From Nonomuraea antri (GTDB lineage: Bacteria > Actinomycetota > Actinomycetes > Streptosporangiales > Streptosporangiaceae), in NCBI RefSeq assembly GCF_013283785.1, contig NZ_JABCPZ010000008.1, forward strand, positions 1-64,000: a stretch of DNA of 64,000 nt, given 5' to 3'. The notes beneath the pieces are model-generated. The model saw only the letters and a program-made list of their open reading frames with translations. It had not been told where the DNA came from and ran no database searches. The position numbers were made by a program, and so were the translations under genes. Within the stretch, counting starts at the first letter, position 1. Every line of letters begins with the position of its first letter. Shown here piece by piece: positions 42,327-51,853 of the stretch.

Positions 42327-42568
42327 ATGAAACAGTCATAAGGGTTGCTTTCGGGTATCAGTGCCGCCCTTACGTACGCACTACTGTCTGGGTCGGCCTA
42401 GGGTGGAGGTCAACCGCCGGGAGGTGGCCGTATGGAGTGCGAGGTCGTGCCACAATGCTGTGCAGGCCTGTCGCGGTCCGCACGGCCTCACCGATCTCCG
42501 AGAGAGGCATCAGCCCCCCAGCGGGCATCTGGGTCCATTGTCGCCACGCGTTCGTTCGAGAGGTGTTC

Positions 42569-44218
42569 GTGTCGCCTGCAAGTTCGACTCGCTCGAAGCC
42601 ACAAGAGCTGAACGAGCCCGTCATTCAGCGACTGCTCGAGCGTGGGCGCTCGCAGGGTTTCCTCGAGTCTGAGGATGTCCGTCAGGCCTTCGAGGAGGCG
42701 GACATCCCCATGTCGCACGCCGCCGCGTTCTTGCGGAACCTCAGCAAAGAGGGCGTGACCGTGGTGGTGACCGCCGCGGATTCGGCTGCGCCGAAGAAGA
42801 AGCCTCGAGGTTCAGCAAAGCGCCAGACCGCCGCCCCCGTCAAGACCAAGACGGCGGCGGCCGCCAAAGAGCAGCAGCCCGAGACCGTGACCGCGGTCGT
42901 GGGCACCGCCGAAGCCGAGCCGGCCGCCAAGAAGGCGGCCCCAGCCAAGAAGGCCGCTCCCGCGGCGAAGAAGGCCGCGGCACCCGCCGCCGCCAAGAAG
43001 GCCAAGCCAGACAACGCTGGGCCTGCCGAGACCAAGCCCAAGGGCACCGAGGGCCCCAAGTCGTCCGACGACGATGACGACATCGAGCTCGACGGCGACG
43101 TGGAGCTGGAGGACCTCGAAGACCTCGAAGTCGACGACGACGAGATCGTGGCCGAGGGCGACACCGAAAGCGACGACTCCGAGTCCGACGACGACGAGCC
43201 CAAGGCCGCCGACATGGCCGCCGTGGAGAAGAGCGAGGACGAAGTCCTCATCCTCTCCGACGACGACGATGACGCCCCGGTCGCGCAGGTCGCCGCCGCC
43301 GGCGCCACCGCCGACCCGGTCAAGGACTATCTCAAGCAGATCGGCAAGGTCCCCCTGCTCAACGCCGAGCAGGAGGTCGAGCTGGCCAAGCGCATCGAGG
43401 CCGGCCTGTTCGCCGAGGAGCAGCTGGGCGGCGGCGAGGCCGACAGCCTGCCCGTCGACGTCCGCGCCGAACTCGAATGGATCGCCGAAGACGGCCGCCG
43501 GGCCAAGAACCACCTGCTGGAGGCCAACCTCCGCCTGGTGGTCTCGCTGGCCAAGCGCTACACCGGCCGCGGCATGCTCTTCCTGGACCTGATCCAGGAG
43601 GGCAACCTGGGCCTGATCCGCGCGGTGGAGAAGTTCGACTACACCAAGGGCTACAAGTTCTCCACCTACGCCACGTGGTGGATCCGGCAGGCGATCACGC
43701 GTGCCATGGCCGACCAGGCGCGGACCATCCGCATCCCGGTCCACATGGTCGAAGTGATCAACAAGCTGGCCCGCGTCCAGCGGCAGATGCTGCAGGACCT
43801 CGGCCGCGAGCCCACGCCGGAAGAGCTCGCCCGTGAGCTGGACATGACCCCCGAGAAGGTGGTCGAGGTCCAGAAGTACGGGCGCGAGCCCATCTCGCTG
43901 CACACCCCGCTGGGTGAGGAGGGCGACAGCGAGTTCGGCGACCTCATCGAGGACTCCGAGGCCATCGTCCCGGCCGACGCGGTCAGCTTCACGCTGCTGC
44001 AGGAGCAGCTGCACTCGGTCCTCGACACGCTGTCGGAGCGCGAGGCGGGCGTGGTGTCCATGCGCTTCGGCCTCACCGACGGCCAGCCGAAGACGCTCGA
44101 CGAGATCGGCAAGGTCTACGGGGTGACGCGCGAGCGCATCCGGCAGATCGAGTCGAAGACCATGTCGAAGCTGCGGCACCCGTCGCGGTCGCAGGTACTG
44201 CGCGACTACCTCGACTGA
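42569..44218 (+). CDS. hrdB: Principal RNA polymerase sigma factor (HrdB/SigA, sigma-70 group 1)
   Basis: 549 residues. Residues 1-75 hold region 1.1-like helices ([20 protein letters not shown]). A long linker (about 75-245) is rich in Lys/Ala/Pro then in Asp/Glu/Ser, as in other actinobacterial principal sigma factors. Region 1.2 starts at [21 protein letters not shown] (about 249). Region 2 contains [20 protein letters not shown] and [22 protein letters not shown]. Region 3 is [15 protein letters not shown] onward. Region 4 ends [20 protein letters not shown]. It directs transcription of housekeeping genes. The start is taken as GTG at 42569, five bases after GAGAGG, rather than any ATG further upstream. 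A strong hairpin terminates it at 44251-44289. Confidence 0.96.
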   Translation: MSPASSTRSKPQELNEPVIQRLLERGRSQGFLESEDVRQAFEEADIPMSHAAAFLRNLSKEGVTVVVTAADSAAPKKKPRGSAKRQTAAPVKTKTAAAAKEQQPETVTAVVGTAEAEPAAKKAAPAKKAAPAAKKAAAPAAAKKAKPDNAGPAETKPKGTEGPKSSDDDDDIELDGDVELEDLEDLEVDDDEIVAEGDTESDDSESDDDEPKAADMAAVEKSEDEVLILSDDDDDAPVAQVAAAGATADPVKDYLKQIGKVPLLNAEQEVELAKRIEAGLFAEEQLGGGEADSLPVDVRAELEWIAEDGRRAKNHLLEANLRLVVSLAKRYTGRGMLFLDLIQEGNLGLIRAVEKFDYTKGYKFSTYATWWIRQAITRAMADQARTIRIPVHMVEVINKLARVQRQMLQDLGREPTPEELARELDMTPEKVVEVQKYGREPISLHTPLGEEGDSEFGDLIEDSEAIVPADAVSFTLLQEQLHSVLDTLSEREAGVVSMRFGLTDGQPKTLDEIGKVYGVTRERIRQIESKTMSKLRHPSRSQVLRDYLD

Positions 44219-44250
44219 TCGCCTGTTCGGTCTGATCGGTTCGTACGTCC

Positions 44251-44289
44251 GGGACCCCGGCGTCGCCCTCACGGGCGGCCCGGGGTCCC
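44251..44289 (+). terminator. Terminator hairpin after the principal sigma factor gene
   Basis: GGGACCCCGG (44251-44260) pairs with CCGGGGTCCC (44280-44289), and the interior CGCCC/GGGCG pairs again around TCAC, giving a nearly continuous long stem beginning 32 bases after the stop. No T-tract. The remaining 200 bases up to the YaaA gene contain no gene I can support. Confidence 0.75.
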
Positions 44290-44503
44290 GCCGTTTCACG
44301 GGCCCTGGGCCTGGGTTGCGTTTCGCCGCGCCCGGCCTCGAAGGCGCCGATGCGGGTCCGGGCTGCTGCACGCCGCAGGACACCCGCAGGCCGCAGGACG
44401 GGAAGCCGGGCGGACGCCTGGGGGAGTGGCCTGCCGCCGTCGTGGCACGCCCACCACGTGGGACCCGAGGCCCAGGCGGGCACGCACCCCGGCCCGGGAG
44501 AGG

Positions 44504-45241
44504 TCAGGGGAGGGCGATGTCCAGGGTCCAGGGGCGGCCGGCGCGGGCCGGGGGCGTGAGCGTCACGGCGTAGCCCAGGTCGGCGAGGAGTTTGGCCAGT
44601 TCCTCCGGCGACCCGGGCTCGGCGCCCGACCGCAGCAGCGCGCGGGCGATCTCGCCCCGGGTGGCCTTGGCCATGTGGCTGACCACCTTGCCGCCCTTGA
44701 ACACCCGCACCCCCACCGACCGTTCGCCCGGCTGCCAGGCCCCCGCGTACGTGGCCGACCGCAGGTCCACCACCAACCCAGGCACCCCGTCGAGCTCCTT
44801 GGCGATCAACGGCCGCCAGAAGGCCGCCAGAGCGCCCAGCGGCGGCAGGTTGACCCCCATGGACAACCGGTAAGGCGGAACCCGGTCCGTGACCCTCAGG
44901 ACGCCCCACAGGCCCGAGAAGATCAGGACGCTCTCCTCGGCCCGCCTCCTGGCGTCGTCCTCCAGGGTGTTCAGGCCGAGATTGTCGTACAGGACGCCGG
45001 TGTAGAGGTCGGCGGCGGGGAGCGTGGGTGCGGTCTTCAGCGCCGCGTTCTTGGCCAGTTCGCCCGCCAGGCCGGGCGTCAGGCCCAGGACGTCGAGGGC
45101 GTCGCGGCGCTTGGACGCCCGGACGAGCGCGCTCATGACACGCTTACGGTGCCTGTCCAGCTTGGGGAACGACAGAGACGAGACGGGAGGCCCGTCCCCT
45201 TCGGTGGCCTTCCCCTCGGACGGCGGCAACAGGATCAGCAC
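44504..45241 (-). CDS. YaaA family protein (peroxide-stress/iron-related)
   Basis: About 245 residues. The family's N-terminal LILLPPSEGKA is present, followed by ALKTAPTLPAADLYTGVLYDNLG, IFSGLWGVLRVTDRVPPYRLSMG and KATRGEIARALL. E. coli YaaA lowers free iron under peroxide stress and has a DNA-binding groove; the actinobacterial role is untested. GTG at 45241 is chosen so that the protein begins at the conserved strand; an upstream TTG is also possible. Codon use is ordinary. It ends the minus-strand run that starts with the sugar importer, but a 36-bp gap separates them. Confidence 0.85.
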   Translation of the reverse strand: MLILLPPSEGKATEGDGPPVSSLSFPKLDRHRKRVMSALVRASKRRDALDVLGLTPGLAGELAKNAALKTAPTLPAADLYTGVLYDNLGLNTLEDDARRRAEESVLIFSGLWGVLRVTDRVPPYRLSMGVNLPPLGALAAFWRPLIAKELDGVPGLVVDLRSATYAGAWQPGERSVGVRVFKGGKVVSHMAKATRGEIARALLRSGAEPGSPEELAKLLADLGYAVTLTPPARAGRPWTLDIALP

Positions 45242-45277
45242 GACCAGCAAGCCTATAAGTCCAGGCAGACGGCTGGT

Positions 45278-46105
45278 TCACCGCTGCCCGGTGGTGGCGA
45301 TGCCGCGGACGAAGTGGCGCTGGCCGAGGAAGAAGACGACGATCAGCGGCACGGTGGTGATGACGCTCGCGGCGAGCACGATCTCCCACTTCGGGTCGCC
45401 GCCCTGGTAGAACCGGTCGACGATCGCCTTCAGGCCTCTGGGCAGCGTGTACAGCGCCGGGTCCTGCAGGTAGATGAGGGGTTTCATGAGGTCGAACCAG
45501 CTCGCCTTCAGCTCGAAGACGAACGCGATGATCAGCGCCGGTCTCGACAGCGGGAGCGCGATCCGCCAGAACAGGTCCAGGTAGGTGGCCCCGTCCACCC
45601 TGGCCGCCTCGAACACGTAGCGCGGGACGCTCAGCAGGAACTGGCGCAGCAGGAAGATGTAGAAGGCCGAGCCGAACAGGTTGGCCGCCCAGAGCGGCAC
45701 CTGCGTGCCGGTGAGGCCGAGCGCGTTCCACACCAGGAACGTGGGCACCAGCGTGACCGCGCCCGGCAGCATCATCGTGCCCAGCACACTGGCGAAGAGC
45801 AGGTTGCGGCCGGGGAAGCGGAAGTAGGCGAAGCCGAAGGCCACGAACGCGCTCGACAGCGTCACGGCCGCCGCCGCGGCCAGCCCCACCACCAGGCTGT
45901 TGAACAGCCACACCAGCATCGGCGCGGCCTGCCAGACCGAGACGTAGTTCTCCGGCGCGAACGGCGAGGGCCACGGCGTGAACGGGTCGGAGAAGGTGTG
46001 GGCGCGCGGCTTCAGCGAGGCCACGACCAGCCACACGAACGGATACAGGAACACCGCCGAGGCCGCCGCGAGCATGACGGCGAAGAACGTCCGCCGGGCC
46101 GTCAC
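45278..46105 (-). CDS. Sugar ABC importer permease (MalG type)
   Basis: 275 residues, six membrane helices. The EAA loop that docks the ATPase reads EAARVDGATYLDLFWRIALP near residue 170-190. N-terminal FLYPFVWLVVASLKPRA and C-terminal VFFLGQRHFVRGIATT are typical of MalG/LacG permeases. GTG start overlaps the stop of the partner permease by four bases. No ATPase gene is in the operon; in related actinomycetes a shared MsiK-type ATPase encoded elsewhere serves several sugar importers, which is the likely case here. Confidence 0.92.
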   Translation of the reverse strand: MTARRTFFAVMLAAASAVFLYPFVWLVVASLKPRAHTFSDPFTPWPSPFAPENYVSVWQAAPMLVWLFNSLVVGLAAAAAVTLSSAFVAFGFAYFRFPGRNLLFASVLGTMMLPGAVTLVPTFLVWNALGLTGTQVPLWAANLFGSAFYIFLLRQFLLSVPRYVFEAARVDGATYLDLFWRIALPLSRPALIIAFVFELKASWFDLMKPLIYLQDPALYTLPRGLKAIVDRFYQGGDPKWEIVLAASVITTVPLIVVFFLGQRHFVRGIATTGQR

Positions 46106-46998
46106 GGCCGCTCCTCGTAGTGCACCAGGCGGTTGCCCACCCGCCACTGCACCACCGTGACCAGCGCGATCACCAGGAACAACCCCCACGCCAGCGCCGA
46201 GGCGTATCCCATCCGCAGGAACTGGAACGCCTGCTGGAACAGGTAGACGACGTAGAACAGCGCCGCGTCGCCCGAGGACTCCTGGGTGAGCTGGTTGCCG
46301 AAGAACATGGCGTAGACCTGGTCGAACAGCTGCAACGAGGTGATCGTGTTGATGATCACGACGAAGAACAGCGCCGGGCTGATCATCGGCAGCGTGATGT
46401 GCAGGAACAGCCGGAACCGGCCCGCGCCGTCGATCCTGGCCGCCTCGACCAGCTCTCGCGGCACGTCGCGCAGGGCGGCGAACAGGATGATCGTGGTCGA
46501 GCCCAGGTTCCACAGCGACATGAGCACGATGCCGGGCAGGATCCAGTCCGGGTCGCTGGTCCAGTGCGGGCCCTCGACCCCGAACAGGCCGAGGAACTGG
46601 TTCACCATCCCGGCCTGGCCGTTCAGCAGGAACAGGAACAGCACCCCGACGGCCACGTACGGCGTCATCGACGGCAGGTAGAAGACCGTGCGGAAGAAGC
46701 CGGCGCCGCGCCCGCCGAGCCGGTCGAGCATCAGCGCGAGCACCAGCGCCAGCCCGATGGCCAGCGGCACGTGCAGGGCCGTGTAGAAGGCGGTGTTGCC
46801 GACGGCCAGCGCCACCTTCGGGTCCTCCAGCATGCGCCGGTAGTTGTCCAGCCCGGCGAAGCCCGCCCCGCCGATCAGGTCGTAGTGGGTGAACGACAGC
46901 ACCAGGCTGGCCAGCATCGGCCCGAGCTGGAAGAGCACCAGGCCGATGAGCCAGGGGAGCAGGAACACGTACCCCCAGCGCGTGGAGCCGGCGGTCAC
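46102..46998 (-). CDS. Sugar ABC importer permease (MalF type)
   Basis: 298 residues, six membrane helices. EAA loop: ELVEAARIDGAGRFRLFLHI near residue 195-215, in front of the fifth helix. The N-terminus GYVFLLPWLIGLVLFQLGPMLASLVLSF is the standard first helix of carbohydrate uptake class 1 permeases. GTG start overlaps the receptor stop by four bases and the stop overlaps the MalG-type gene, so the three proteins are translationally coupled. Confidence 0.92.
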   Translation of the reverse strand: MTAGSTRWGYVFLLPWLIGLVLFQLGPMLASLVLSFTHYDLIGGAGFAGLDNYRRMLEDPKVALAVGNTAFYTALHVPLAIGLALVLALMLDRLGGRGAGFFRTVFYLPSMTPYVAVGVLFLFLLNGQAGMVNQFLGLFGVEGPHWTSDPDWILPGIVLMSLWNLGSTTIILFAALRDVPRELVEAARIDGAGRFRLFLHITLPMISPALFFVVIINTITSLQLFDQVYAMFFGNQLTQESSGDAALFYVVYLFQQAFQFLRMGYASALAWGLFLVIALVTVVQWRVGNRLVHYEERP

Positions 46999-48320
46999 GA
47001 GGTGGCCTTGGCGATGGCCGCCCGCGACTCCGACTGGGCCTGCTCCAGCGCGGCCCGCAGCTCCTGGCGGCCGGTCAGCACCCGGCTCACCGCGTTCTCC
47101 CAGGCGCTCCTGAACTCCGCGGACGCCGCCGTCTGCGGCACCGAGAACCCGGCGCCCCACACCGACCTGATCGTCTTGACCGCGTCGTCGAACGGCTTGC
47201 GCCCGCTGGGCCGGACGATCTGGCCGAAGATGACCTCGTCGGCCCTGGCGTTTCCGGTGTAGGTGCCGATGTTCACCTTGTTCTCCTGGGTGCGCTTGGC
47301 CTGCCTGGCCTTGGCCGCGGCGATCCAGGTGTCGGCGGCGGTCATCGTCTTGATCCACCTGCACGCCATGGCGGGGTTCGCCGCGCCCTTGGGCACCACC
47401 CAGGCGTTGCCGCCGACGTAGTTGATCGGGTTGCCCGCGCGGTCCTTGACGGGGAGCACGGTGATGTCGGCGTCCGGGCTGCTGCCGGCCATCGCGCTGA
47501 TCACGAACTGCTCGCTGAGCATCGCGCCGAGCTGGTCCTTGACGAACGGGTTGGCCTCGCCGAAGTAGTCGAACGTGTCGGTGAACGCCTTGAGCCGGCG
47601 CCAGCCGCCCTGCGACTCGACCAGGCCGGCGGCGTACGTCAGCGCCTCGACGACCTTGGGATCGGTGAGACGGGGCGTGCGGCCGTCGGCGGACAGCAGG
47701 TCGGCGCCGTTGGCCTTGGCCCACAGCGGCAGGAACTCCGGCAGTTTGGGGTGGAGGCCGAAGCGGCGGACCTTGCCGTCCTCGATCTTGGTCAGCTTCT
47801 TCGCCAGGCTCGCCAGGGCGTCCCAGTCGGAGGTGTCGATGCTCGCCGGGTCGACGCCCGCCTCCCTGGCGGCCTTGTTGTTCACGATCAGGACGACCGA
47901 GTTGTAGAACTCCGGCAGGGCGAACCACCTGCCGTCGTACCTGACCTGCTGCCTGGCGGCCGGATAGAAGTCGCCGGTGGGGATGGACTCCCTGGCCAGG
48001 CAGTCGTCCAGGGGCTGGATCGCGCCTCTGGCGGCGTAGCTGCCGATGCGGTCGCGGCCCAGGTACACCACGTCGGGCGGGTTGCCCGCGGCGATCGCCG
48101 ACAGGAACGCCTGCTCGTCGAACGCGCCCTCGTTCATGCGGAGCGCGACGCCGGGGTTGGCCCGTTCGAAGGCGTCCACGCGTACCGTGGCGATCTCGTC
48201 GGGGAGGCCGAAGCCCATGGTGGACAGCGACTGGGCCGCGCTCGGGCCGCCGCCTCCGCCCACGCCGCCGCACGCGCTCAGCAGGAGGATTCCGGCCAGC
48301 GCCGGAGCTAATCGGGACAT
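46995..48320 (-). CDS. Sugar ABC importer, extracellular solute-binding lipoprotein
   Basis: 441 residues. Lipobox LLSAC gives lipidated Cys17. The mature protein matches family 1 sugar-binding proteins: VDAFERANPGVALRMNEGAF, VVYLGRDRIGSYAARGAIQPLD, WFALPEFYNSVVLIVNNKAAREAGVD and ITVLPVKDRAGNPINYVGGNAWVVPKGA. It captures an oligosaccharide or sugar alcohol for the two permeases below; the ligand cannot be named. ATG at 48320 preceded by GGGAAAGG, which can pair with CCTTTCCC further up the leader (48356-48363). Confidence 0.92.
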   Translation of the reverse strand: MSRLAPALAGILLLSACGGVGGGGGPSAAQSLSTMGFGLPDEIATVRVDAFERANPGVALRMNEGAFDEQAFLSAIAAGNPPDVVYLGRDRIGSYAARGAIQPLDDCLARESIPTGDFYPAARQQVRYDGRWFALPEFYNSVVLIVNNKAAREAGVDPASIDTSDWDALASLAKKLTKIEDGKVRRFGLHPKLPEFLPLWAKANGADLLSADGRTPRLTDPKVVEALTYAAGLVESQGGWRRLKAFTDTFDYFGEANPFVKDQLGAMLSEQFVISAMAGSSPDADITVLPVKDRAGNPINYVGGNAWVVPKGAANPAMACRWIKTMTAADTWIAAAKARQAKRTQENKVNIGTYTGNARADEVIFGQIVRPSGRKPFDDAVKTIRSVWGAGFSVPQTAASAEFRSAWENAVSRVLTGRQELRAALEQAQSESRAAIAKATS

Positions 48321-48327
48321 GGTGCCG

Positions 48328-48363
48328 CCTTTCCCTCGCGCCGTGCGACTTAACGGGGAAAGG
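48328..48363 (-). promoter_or_regulatory. Leader stem-loop covering the ribosome binding site of the sugar importer operon
   Basis: On the minus strand CCTTTCCC (48363-48356) pairs perfectly with GGGAAAGG (48335-48328), and the latter is the purine-rich ribosome binding site seven bases before the ATG. The 20-base loop contains no obvious second structure. Pairing would block translation; a sugar-dependent or protein-dependent switch is conceivable. The dyad could instead be a DNA operator. Confidence 0.45.
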
Positions 48364-48406
48364 TCGGCCAAACCTCCTGCGGTGCAGGTCAGCTAGGCTG
48401 CGGCGG

Positions 48407-49102
48407 GTGAATTTCGACCTTCTTGTGCACCAGGCTTGGCCCGCGTACGAGCAGCGGTCCCACGACGGCTGGGTCCTGCGTTACGCCGGGGGCGTCACCA
48501 AGCGGGCCAACAGCGTCCTGGCCCTGAGCGAACCCGCCGATCTCGACGCGGCCGTCGCCGCCGCCGAGCGTTTCTACGGCGAGCGCGGGCAGCGCACGGC
48601 GTTCTCGCTCGGCCCAGGCACGCCCGCCGGGCTGGACGAGGAGCTGGCGCGGCGCGGCTACGAGCTGGTCGACCCCACCGTCATCATGGCCGGCGCGCCC
48701 GCGGGCACCCCTGATCACTTGGTACGTGTGGAGGACCGGCCGTGGGAGTCGTGGCTGGAGACGTGGTGGGCGGTGGACGGCAGGTTCGGCGCCGGCATCG
48801 AGGAGGCGGAACGCATCTGCACCGGCGTGCCGGCCTGGTACGCGGCGGTCGAGGAGAACGGCGAGACCCTGGCCGTCGGCCGGGCCGTGGCGCAGGGGGA
48901 CACGCTGGGGATCTACTGCATGGCCACCCGGCCTCAGGCGCGGCGGCGCGGCCTGGCCAGGAGCGTGCTGCGGGCGCTGGTACGGCACGCGGGGGCGCGC
49001 TCGGCGTACCTGGTGACGACGGCGCCCAACCTGGGGGCCCAGGCGTTGTACCGGGCCGAGGGCTTCGAGCTCGCCGGGCGATACCACTACCGGGTGAAAT
49101 AA
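48407..49102 (+). CDS. GNAT family N-acetyltransferase
   Basis: 231 residues with a degenerate N-terminal GNAT-like half and a C-terminal catalytic half. The acetyl-CoA-binding loop appears as MATRPQARRRGLARSVLRALV (about 170-190), followed by TTAPNLGAQALYRAEGFELAGRYHYR, the classical motif B. It transfers an acetyl group from acetyl-CoA to an unknown amine. The GTG start lies in an 86-bp gap shared with the divergent sugar importer operon; the two may share control, but there is no functional link otherwise. Confidence 0.85.
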   Translation: MNFDLLVHQAWPAYEQRSHDGWVLRYAGGVTKRANSVLALSEPADLDAAVAAAERFYGERGQRTAFSLGPGTPAGLDEELARRGYELVDPTVIMAGAPAGTPDHLVRVEDRPWESWLETWWAVDGRFGAGIEEAERICTGVPAWYAAVEENGETLAVGRAVAQGDTLGIYCMATRPQARRRGLARSVLRALVRHAGARSAYLVTTAPNLGAQALYRAEGFELAGRYHYRVK

Positions 49103-49117
49103 TCGGATGATTACGGG

Positions 49118-49162
49118 AACGCGAACGGCGATCCCGGGCATGCCGGAATCGCCGTTCGCGTT
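49118..49162. terminator. Bidirectional terminator between convergent genes
   Basis: Perfect 15-base arms (49118-49132 and 49148-49162) around a 15-base loop that can itself fold (CCGG...CCGG). It sits between the stop of the GNAT gene (plus, 49102) and the stop of the small Cys protein gene (minus, 49196), so it can terminate both. Confidence 0.8.
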
Positions 49163-49195
49163 GACGCTATGTGGTTATCTCATCACGCGAGCGCG

Positions 49196-49426
49196 TCAGC
49201 GCTCGTCGTTGGGGGCAACAGAAGGGGTTTCGCTGAGTCGAGCCGACTCGTCCAGGATGTCGGCGCCCTTTTCGCGCAACGCTGCGATGTGCTGACGCCC
49301 ATGGTGAGCGCAGAACAACAGCTCCCCACCCACGGGCAGGGTCGCGCGAATGTAGGCCTGGGCGCCGCAGCGGTCGCAGCGGTCGAGGGCCGTCAGCGGC
49401 TTAACGGGGGCGAGAGCTCCAGTCAC
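49196..49426 (-). CDS. Small CxxC protein (DUF7455-like)
   Basis: 76 residues: LTALDRCDRCGAQAYIRATLP with a CxxC pair, then GELLFCAHHGRQH with Cys and His residues, together a likely zinc site. Short proteins of this pattern lie beside hrdB and parE in many actinobacteria, as here. Function unknown; no membrane segment. The start is an ATG divergent from parE across a 248-bp gap that contains a dyad (49612-49641) but no other gene. Confidence 0.8.
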   Translation of the reverse strand: MTGALAPVKPLTALDRCDRCGAQAYIRATLPVGGELLFCAHHGRQHIAALREKGADILDESARLSETPSVAPNDER

Positions 49427-49611
49427 GTATCGCCTTTCGGGTCACCCTCGCCGGAGCGAGGATCTGGCGTCAGTCACTTGGAACAACATCTAACCGGACC
49501 TGGACGTTCCCAATCACCAGGTCTCTACGCCCAGAGCGGAATGTGTCCGAAAGTAATGACGATCAGCCGGTTGGTAACGGCAAACGTGACGCCATGGCAA
49601 GCTTGTACGCG

Positions 49612-49641
49612 TGCGTAGGGGAAGAAACGGTAGGCTACGCA
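49612..49641 (+). promoter_or_regulatory. TGCGTAG-N16-CTACGCA dyad upstream of parE
   Basis: Perfect 7-base arms at 49612-49618 and 49635-49641, ending 33 bases before the parE GTG start. It lies where the parE promoter or leader is expected and could be an operator or supercoiling-sensitive leader hairpin. The rest of the 49427-49674 gap shows no gene. Confidence 0.35.
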
Positions 49642-49674
49642 CACGTGTTCGATGACTAGACCAGGGGAGCTGGA

Positions 49675-51741
49675 GTGACGCTAGTGGAGGCGGGTTACAC
49701 AGCTCGTCACCTGTCGGTGCTCGAGGGCCTTGAGGCCGTACGCAAGCGCCCGGGCATGTACATCGGGTCGACCGACAGTCGCGGGCTCATGCACTGCCTC
49801 TGGGAGATCGTCGACAACGGCGTCGACGAGGCGCTGGCGGGGCACTGCGACCGCATCGAGGTCGAGCTCTACGCCGACGGCTCCATCGAGGTGCGCGACA
49901 ACGGCCGCGGCATCCCGGTCGACGTCGAGCCCAAGAGCGGCCTGGCCGGTGTCGAGCTCGTCTACACCAAGCTGCACGCCGGCGGAAAGTTCGGCGGCGG
50001 CTCCTACGGCGCCTCCGGCGGTCTGCACGGCGTCGGCGCCTCCGTGGTCAACGCCCTGTCCGCGCGCCTCGACATCGAGGTCGACCGCGACGGCCTCGTC
50101 CACGAGATCAGCTTCCGCCGCGGCGTGCCCGGCGTGTTCGACGGCGACGGGCCCACGGCCAAGTTCAAGAAGAAGTCCGGGCTGCGCCACGGCCGCAAGC
50201 TGCCCAAGCGCGTCACCGGCACCCGCGTGCGCTTCTGGGCCGACAAGCAGATCTTCCTGCCCGACGCCGAGGTCTCGCTCGACGAGATCCACGTGCGCCT
50301 GCGGCAGACCGCGTTCCTGGTGCCCGGCCTGACCCTGGTCGTCTACGACAGCAGGCACGAAGAGCGCATCGAGGACGAGTTCCACTTCGACGGCGGCATC
50401 TCCGAGTTCACCGAGTTCCTGGCCCGCGACGAGGCCGTCTGCGAGGTGCTGCGCCTGCAGGGCGTCGGCCACTTCCACGAGACCGTCCCCGTCCTCGACG
50501 ACCAGGGCCACATGACGCCCACCGAGGTGCAGCGCGAGCTGACCGTCGACGTGGCGCTGCGCTGGGGCAAGGGCTACGAGTCCACCGTCCGCTCGTTCGT
50601 GAACGTGATCGCCACCCCCAAGGGCGGCACCCACCTCACCGGCTTCGAGCGCGGCCTGATCCGCACGATCAACGAGCAGCTGCGCGAGACCCGGCTGCTC
50701 AAGAACGGCGACGACCCGGTCACCAAAGACGACATCCTCGAAGGCCTCACCGGCGTGGTCACCGTGCGGGTGCCCGAGCCGCAGTTCGAGGGCCAGACCA
50801 AGGAGATCCTGGGCACGTCCGCGGCCACCCGCATCGTCTCCCACGTGGTCTCCCGCGAGCTCAAGGAGCTGTTCGCCAACCCGCCGCGCGGCTTCAAGCA
50901 GCAGCTGCGCGCGGTGCTGGAGAAGATCGTGGCCGCCGCCAAGGCGCGCATCGCGGCCCGTGAACACCGCGACAACCAGCGGCGCAAGAGCGCGCTGGAG
51001 AGCTCCGCGCTGCCCGCCAAGCTGGTCGACTGCCGCAGCGAGGGCGTCGACCGCAGCGAGCTGTTCATCGTCGAGGGTGACTCCGCCCTGGGCACCGCCA
51101 AGCTCGCCCGCGACTCGGAGTTCCAGGCGCTGCTGCCGATCCGGGGCAAGATCCTGAACGTGCAGAAGGCGTCCGTGAGCGACATGCTCAAGAACGCCGA
51201 GTGCGCCGCCATCATCCAGGTGGTCGGCGCCGGCTCCGGCCGGTCGTTCGACATCGAGGCGGCCCGCTACGGCAAGGTCATCCTGATGGCCGACGCCGAC
51301 GTCGACGGCGCCCACATCCGCTGCCTGCTGCTCACCCTCTTCCACCGCTACATGCGTCCCATGGTCGAGGCCGGGCGGGTCTTCGCCGCGGTGCCGCCGC
51401 TGCACCGCATCGAGCTGACCAACCCCGGCAAGGGCAAGGACAAGTACATCTACTGCTACTCCGACGCCGAGCTGCAGAAGGTGCTGCGCGACCTGGAGCG
51501 CCGCGGCAAGCGCTGGAAGGACCCGGTGCAGCGCTACAAGGGTCTGGGCGAGATGGACGCCGACCAGCTCGCGGAGACCACCATGGACCCCAGGCACCGC
51601 ATCCTGCGCCGGGTGCGCATCGAGGACGCCGAGGCGGCCGAGGGCATCTTCAGCCTGCTCATGGGCAGCGACGTGGCGCCGCGGCGCGAGTTCATCGTGA
51701 ACAGCGCGGCCGAGGTCGACCGCGACCACATCGACGCCTGA
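49675..51741 (+). CDS. parE: Topoisomerase IV-type subunit B (ParE; second GyrB paralogue)
   Basis: 688 residues. GHKL ATPase domain: EIVDNGVDEALAGHC (Glu and Asn of the N box), VRDNGRGIPVD (G1) and GGLHGVGASVVNAL. TOPRIM: EGDSALGTAKLARDSEFQALLP near residue 466 and MADADVDGAHIRCLLL near 540, the Mg-binding acids. C-terminus YKGLGEMDADQLAETTMDP. Lacks the ~170-residue insert of E. coli GyrB. With ParC it decatenates daughter chromosomes. The partner parC lies 2.3 kb away on the other strand, an arrangement like that near hrdB in Streptomyces. GTG start with GGAG/GGGGAG upstream. Confidence 0.95.
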   Translation: MTLVEAGYTARHLSVLEGLEAVRKRPGMYIGSTDSRGLMHCLWEIVDNGVDEALAGHCDRIEVELYADGSIEVRDNGRGIPVDVEPKSGLAGVELVYTKLHAGGKFGGGSYGASGGLHGVGASVVNALSARLDIEVDRDGLVHEISFRRGVPGVFDGDGPTAKFKKKSGLRHGRKLPKRVTGTRVRFWADKQIFLPDAEVSLDEIHVRLRQTAFLVPGLTLVVYDSRHEERIEDEFHFDGGISEFTEFLARDEAVCEVLRLQGVGHFHETVPVLDDQGHMTPTEVQRELTVDVALRWGKGYESTVRSFVNVIATPKGGTHLTGFERGLIRTINEQLRETRLLKNGDDPVTKDDILEGLTGVVTVRVPEPQFEGQTKEILGTSAATRIVSHVVSRELKELFANPPRGFKQQLRAVLEKIVAAAKARIAAREHRDNQRRKSALESSALPAKLVDCRSEGVDRSELFIVEGDSALGTAKLARDSEFQALLPIRGKILNVQKASVSDMLKNAECAAIIQVVGAGSGRSFDIEAARYGKVILMADADVDGAHIRCLLLTLFHRYMRPMVEAGRVFAAVPPLHRIELTNPGKGKDKYIYCYSDAELQKVLRDLERRGKRWKDPVQRYKGLGEMDADQLAETTMDPRHRILRRVRIEDAEAAEGIFSLLMGSDVAPRREFIVNSAAEVDRDHIDA

Positions 51742-51853
51742 CCGCGCCACGCCGACGGCGGTCTGATCGCCTCGCCCCCGCAGAGGGGGACGGCCGGCAC
51801 CTCACGTCGAGGCGCCGGCCCGCGGTTCAGGCGTGTTCAGGCTTGCCTGTGGT

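Noticed and set aside
49681..51750. A 689-codon minus-strand frame opposite parE
   Set aside because: Antisense shadow; parE is certain from its motifs and the opposite frame has no ribosome site or recognisable domain.
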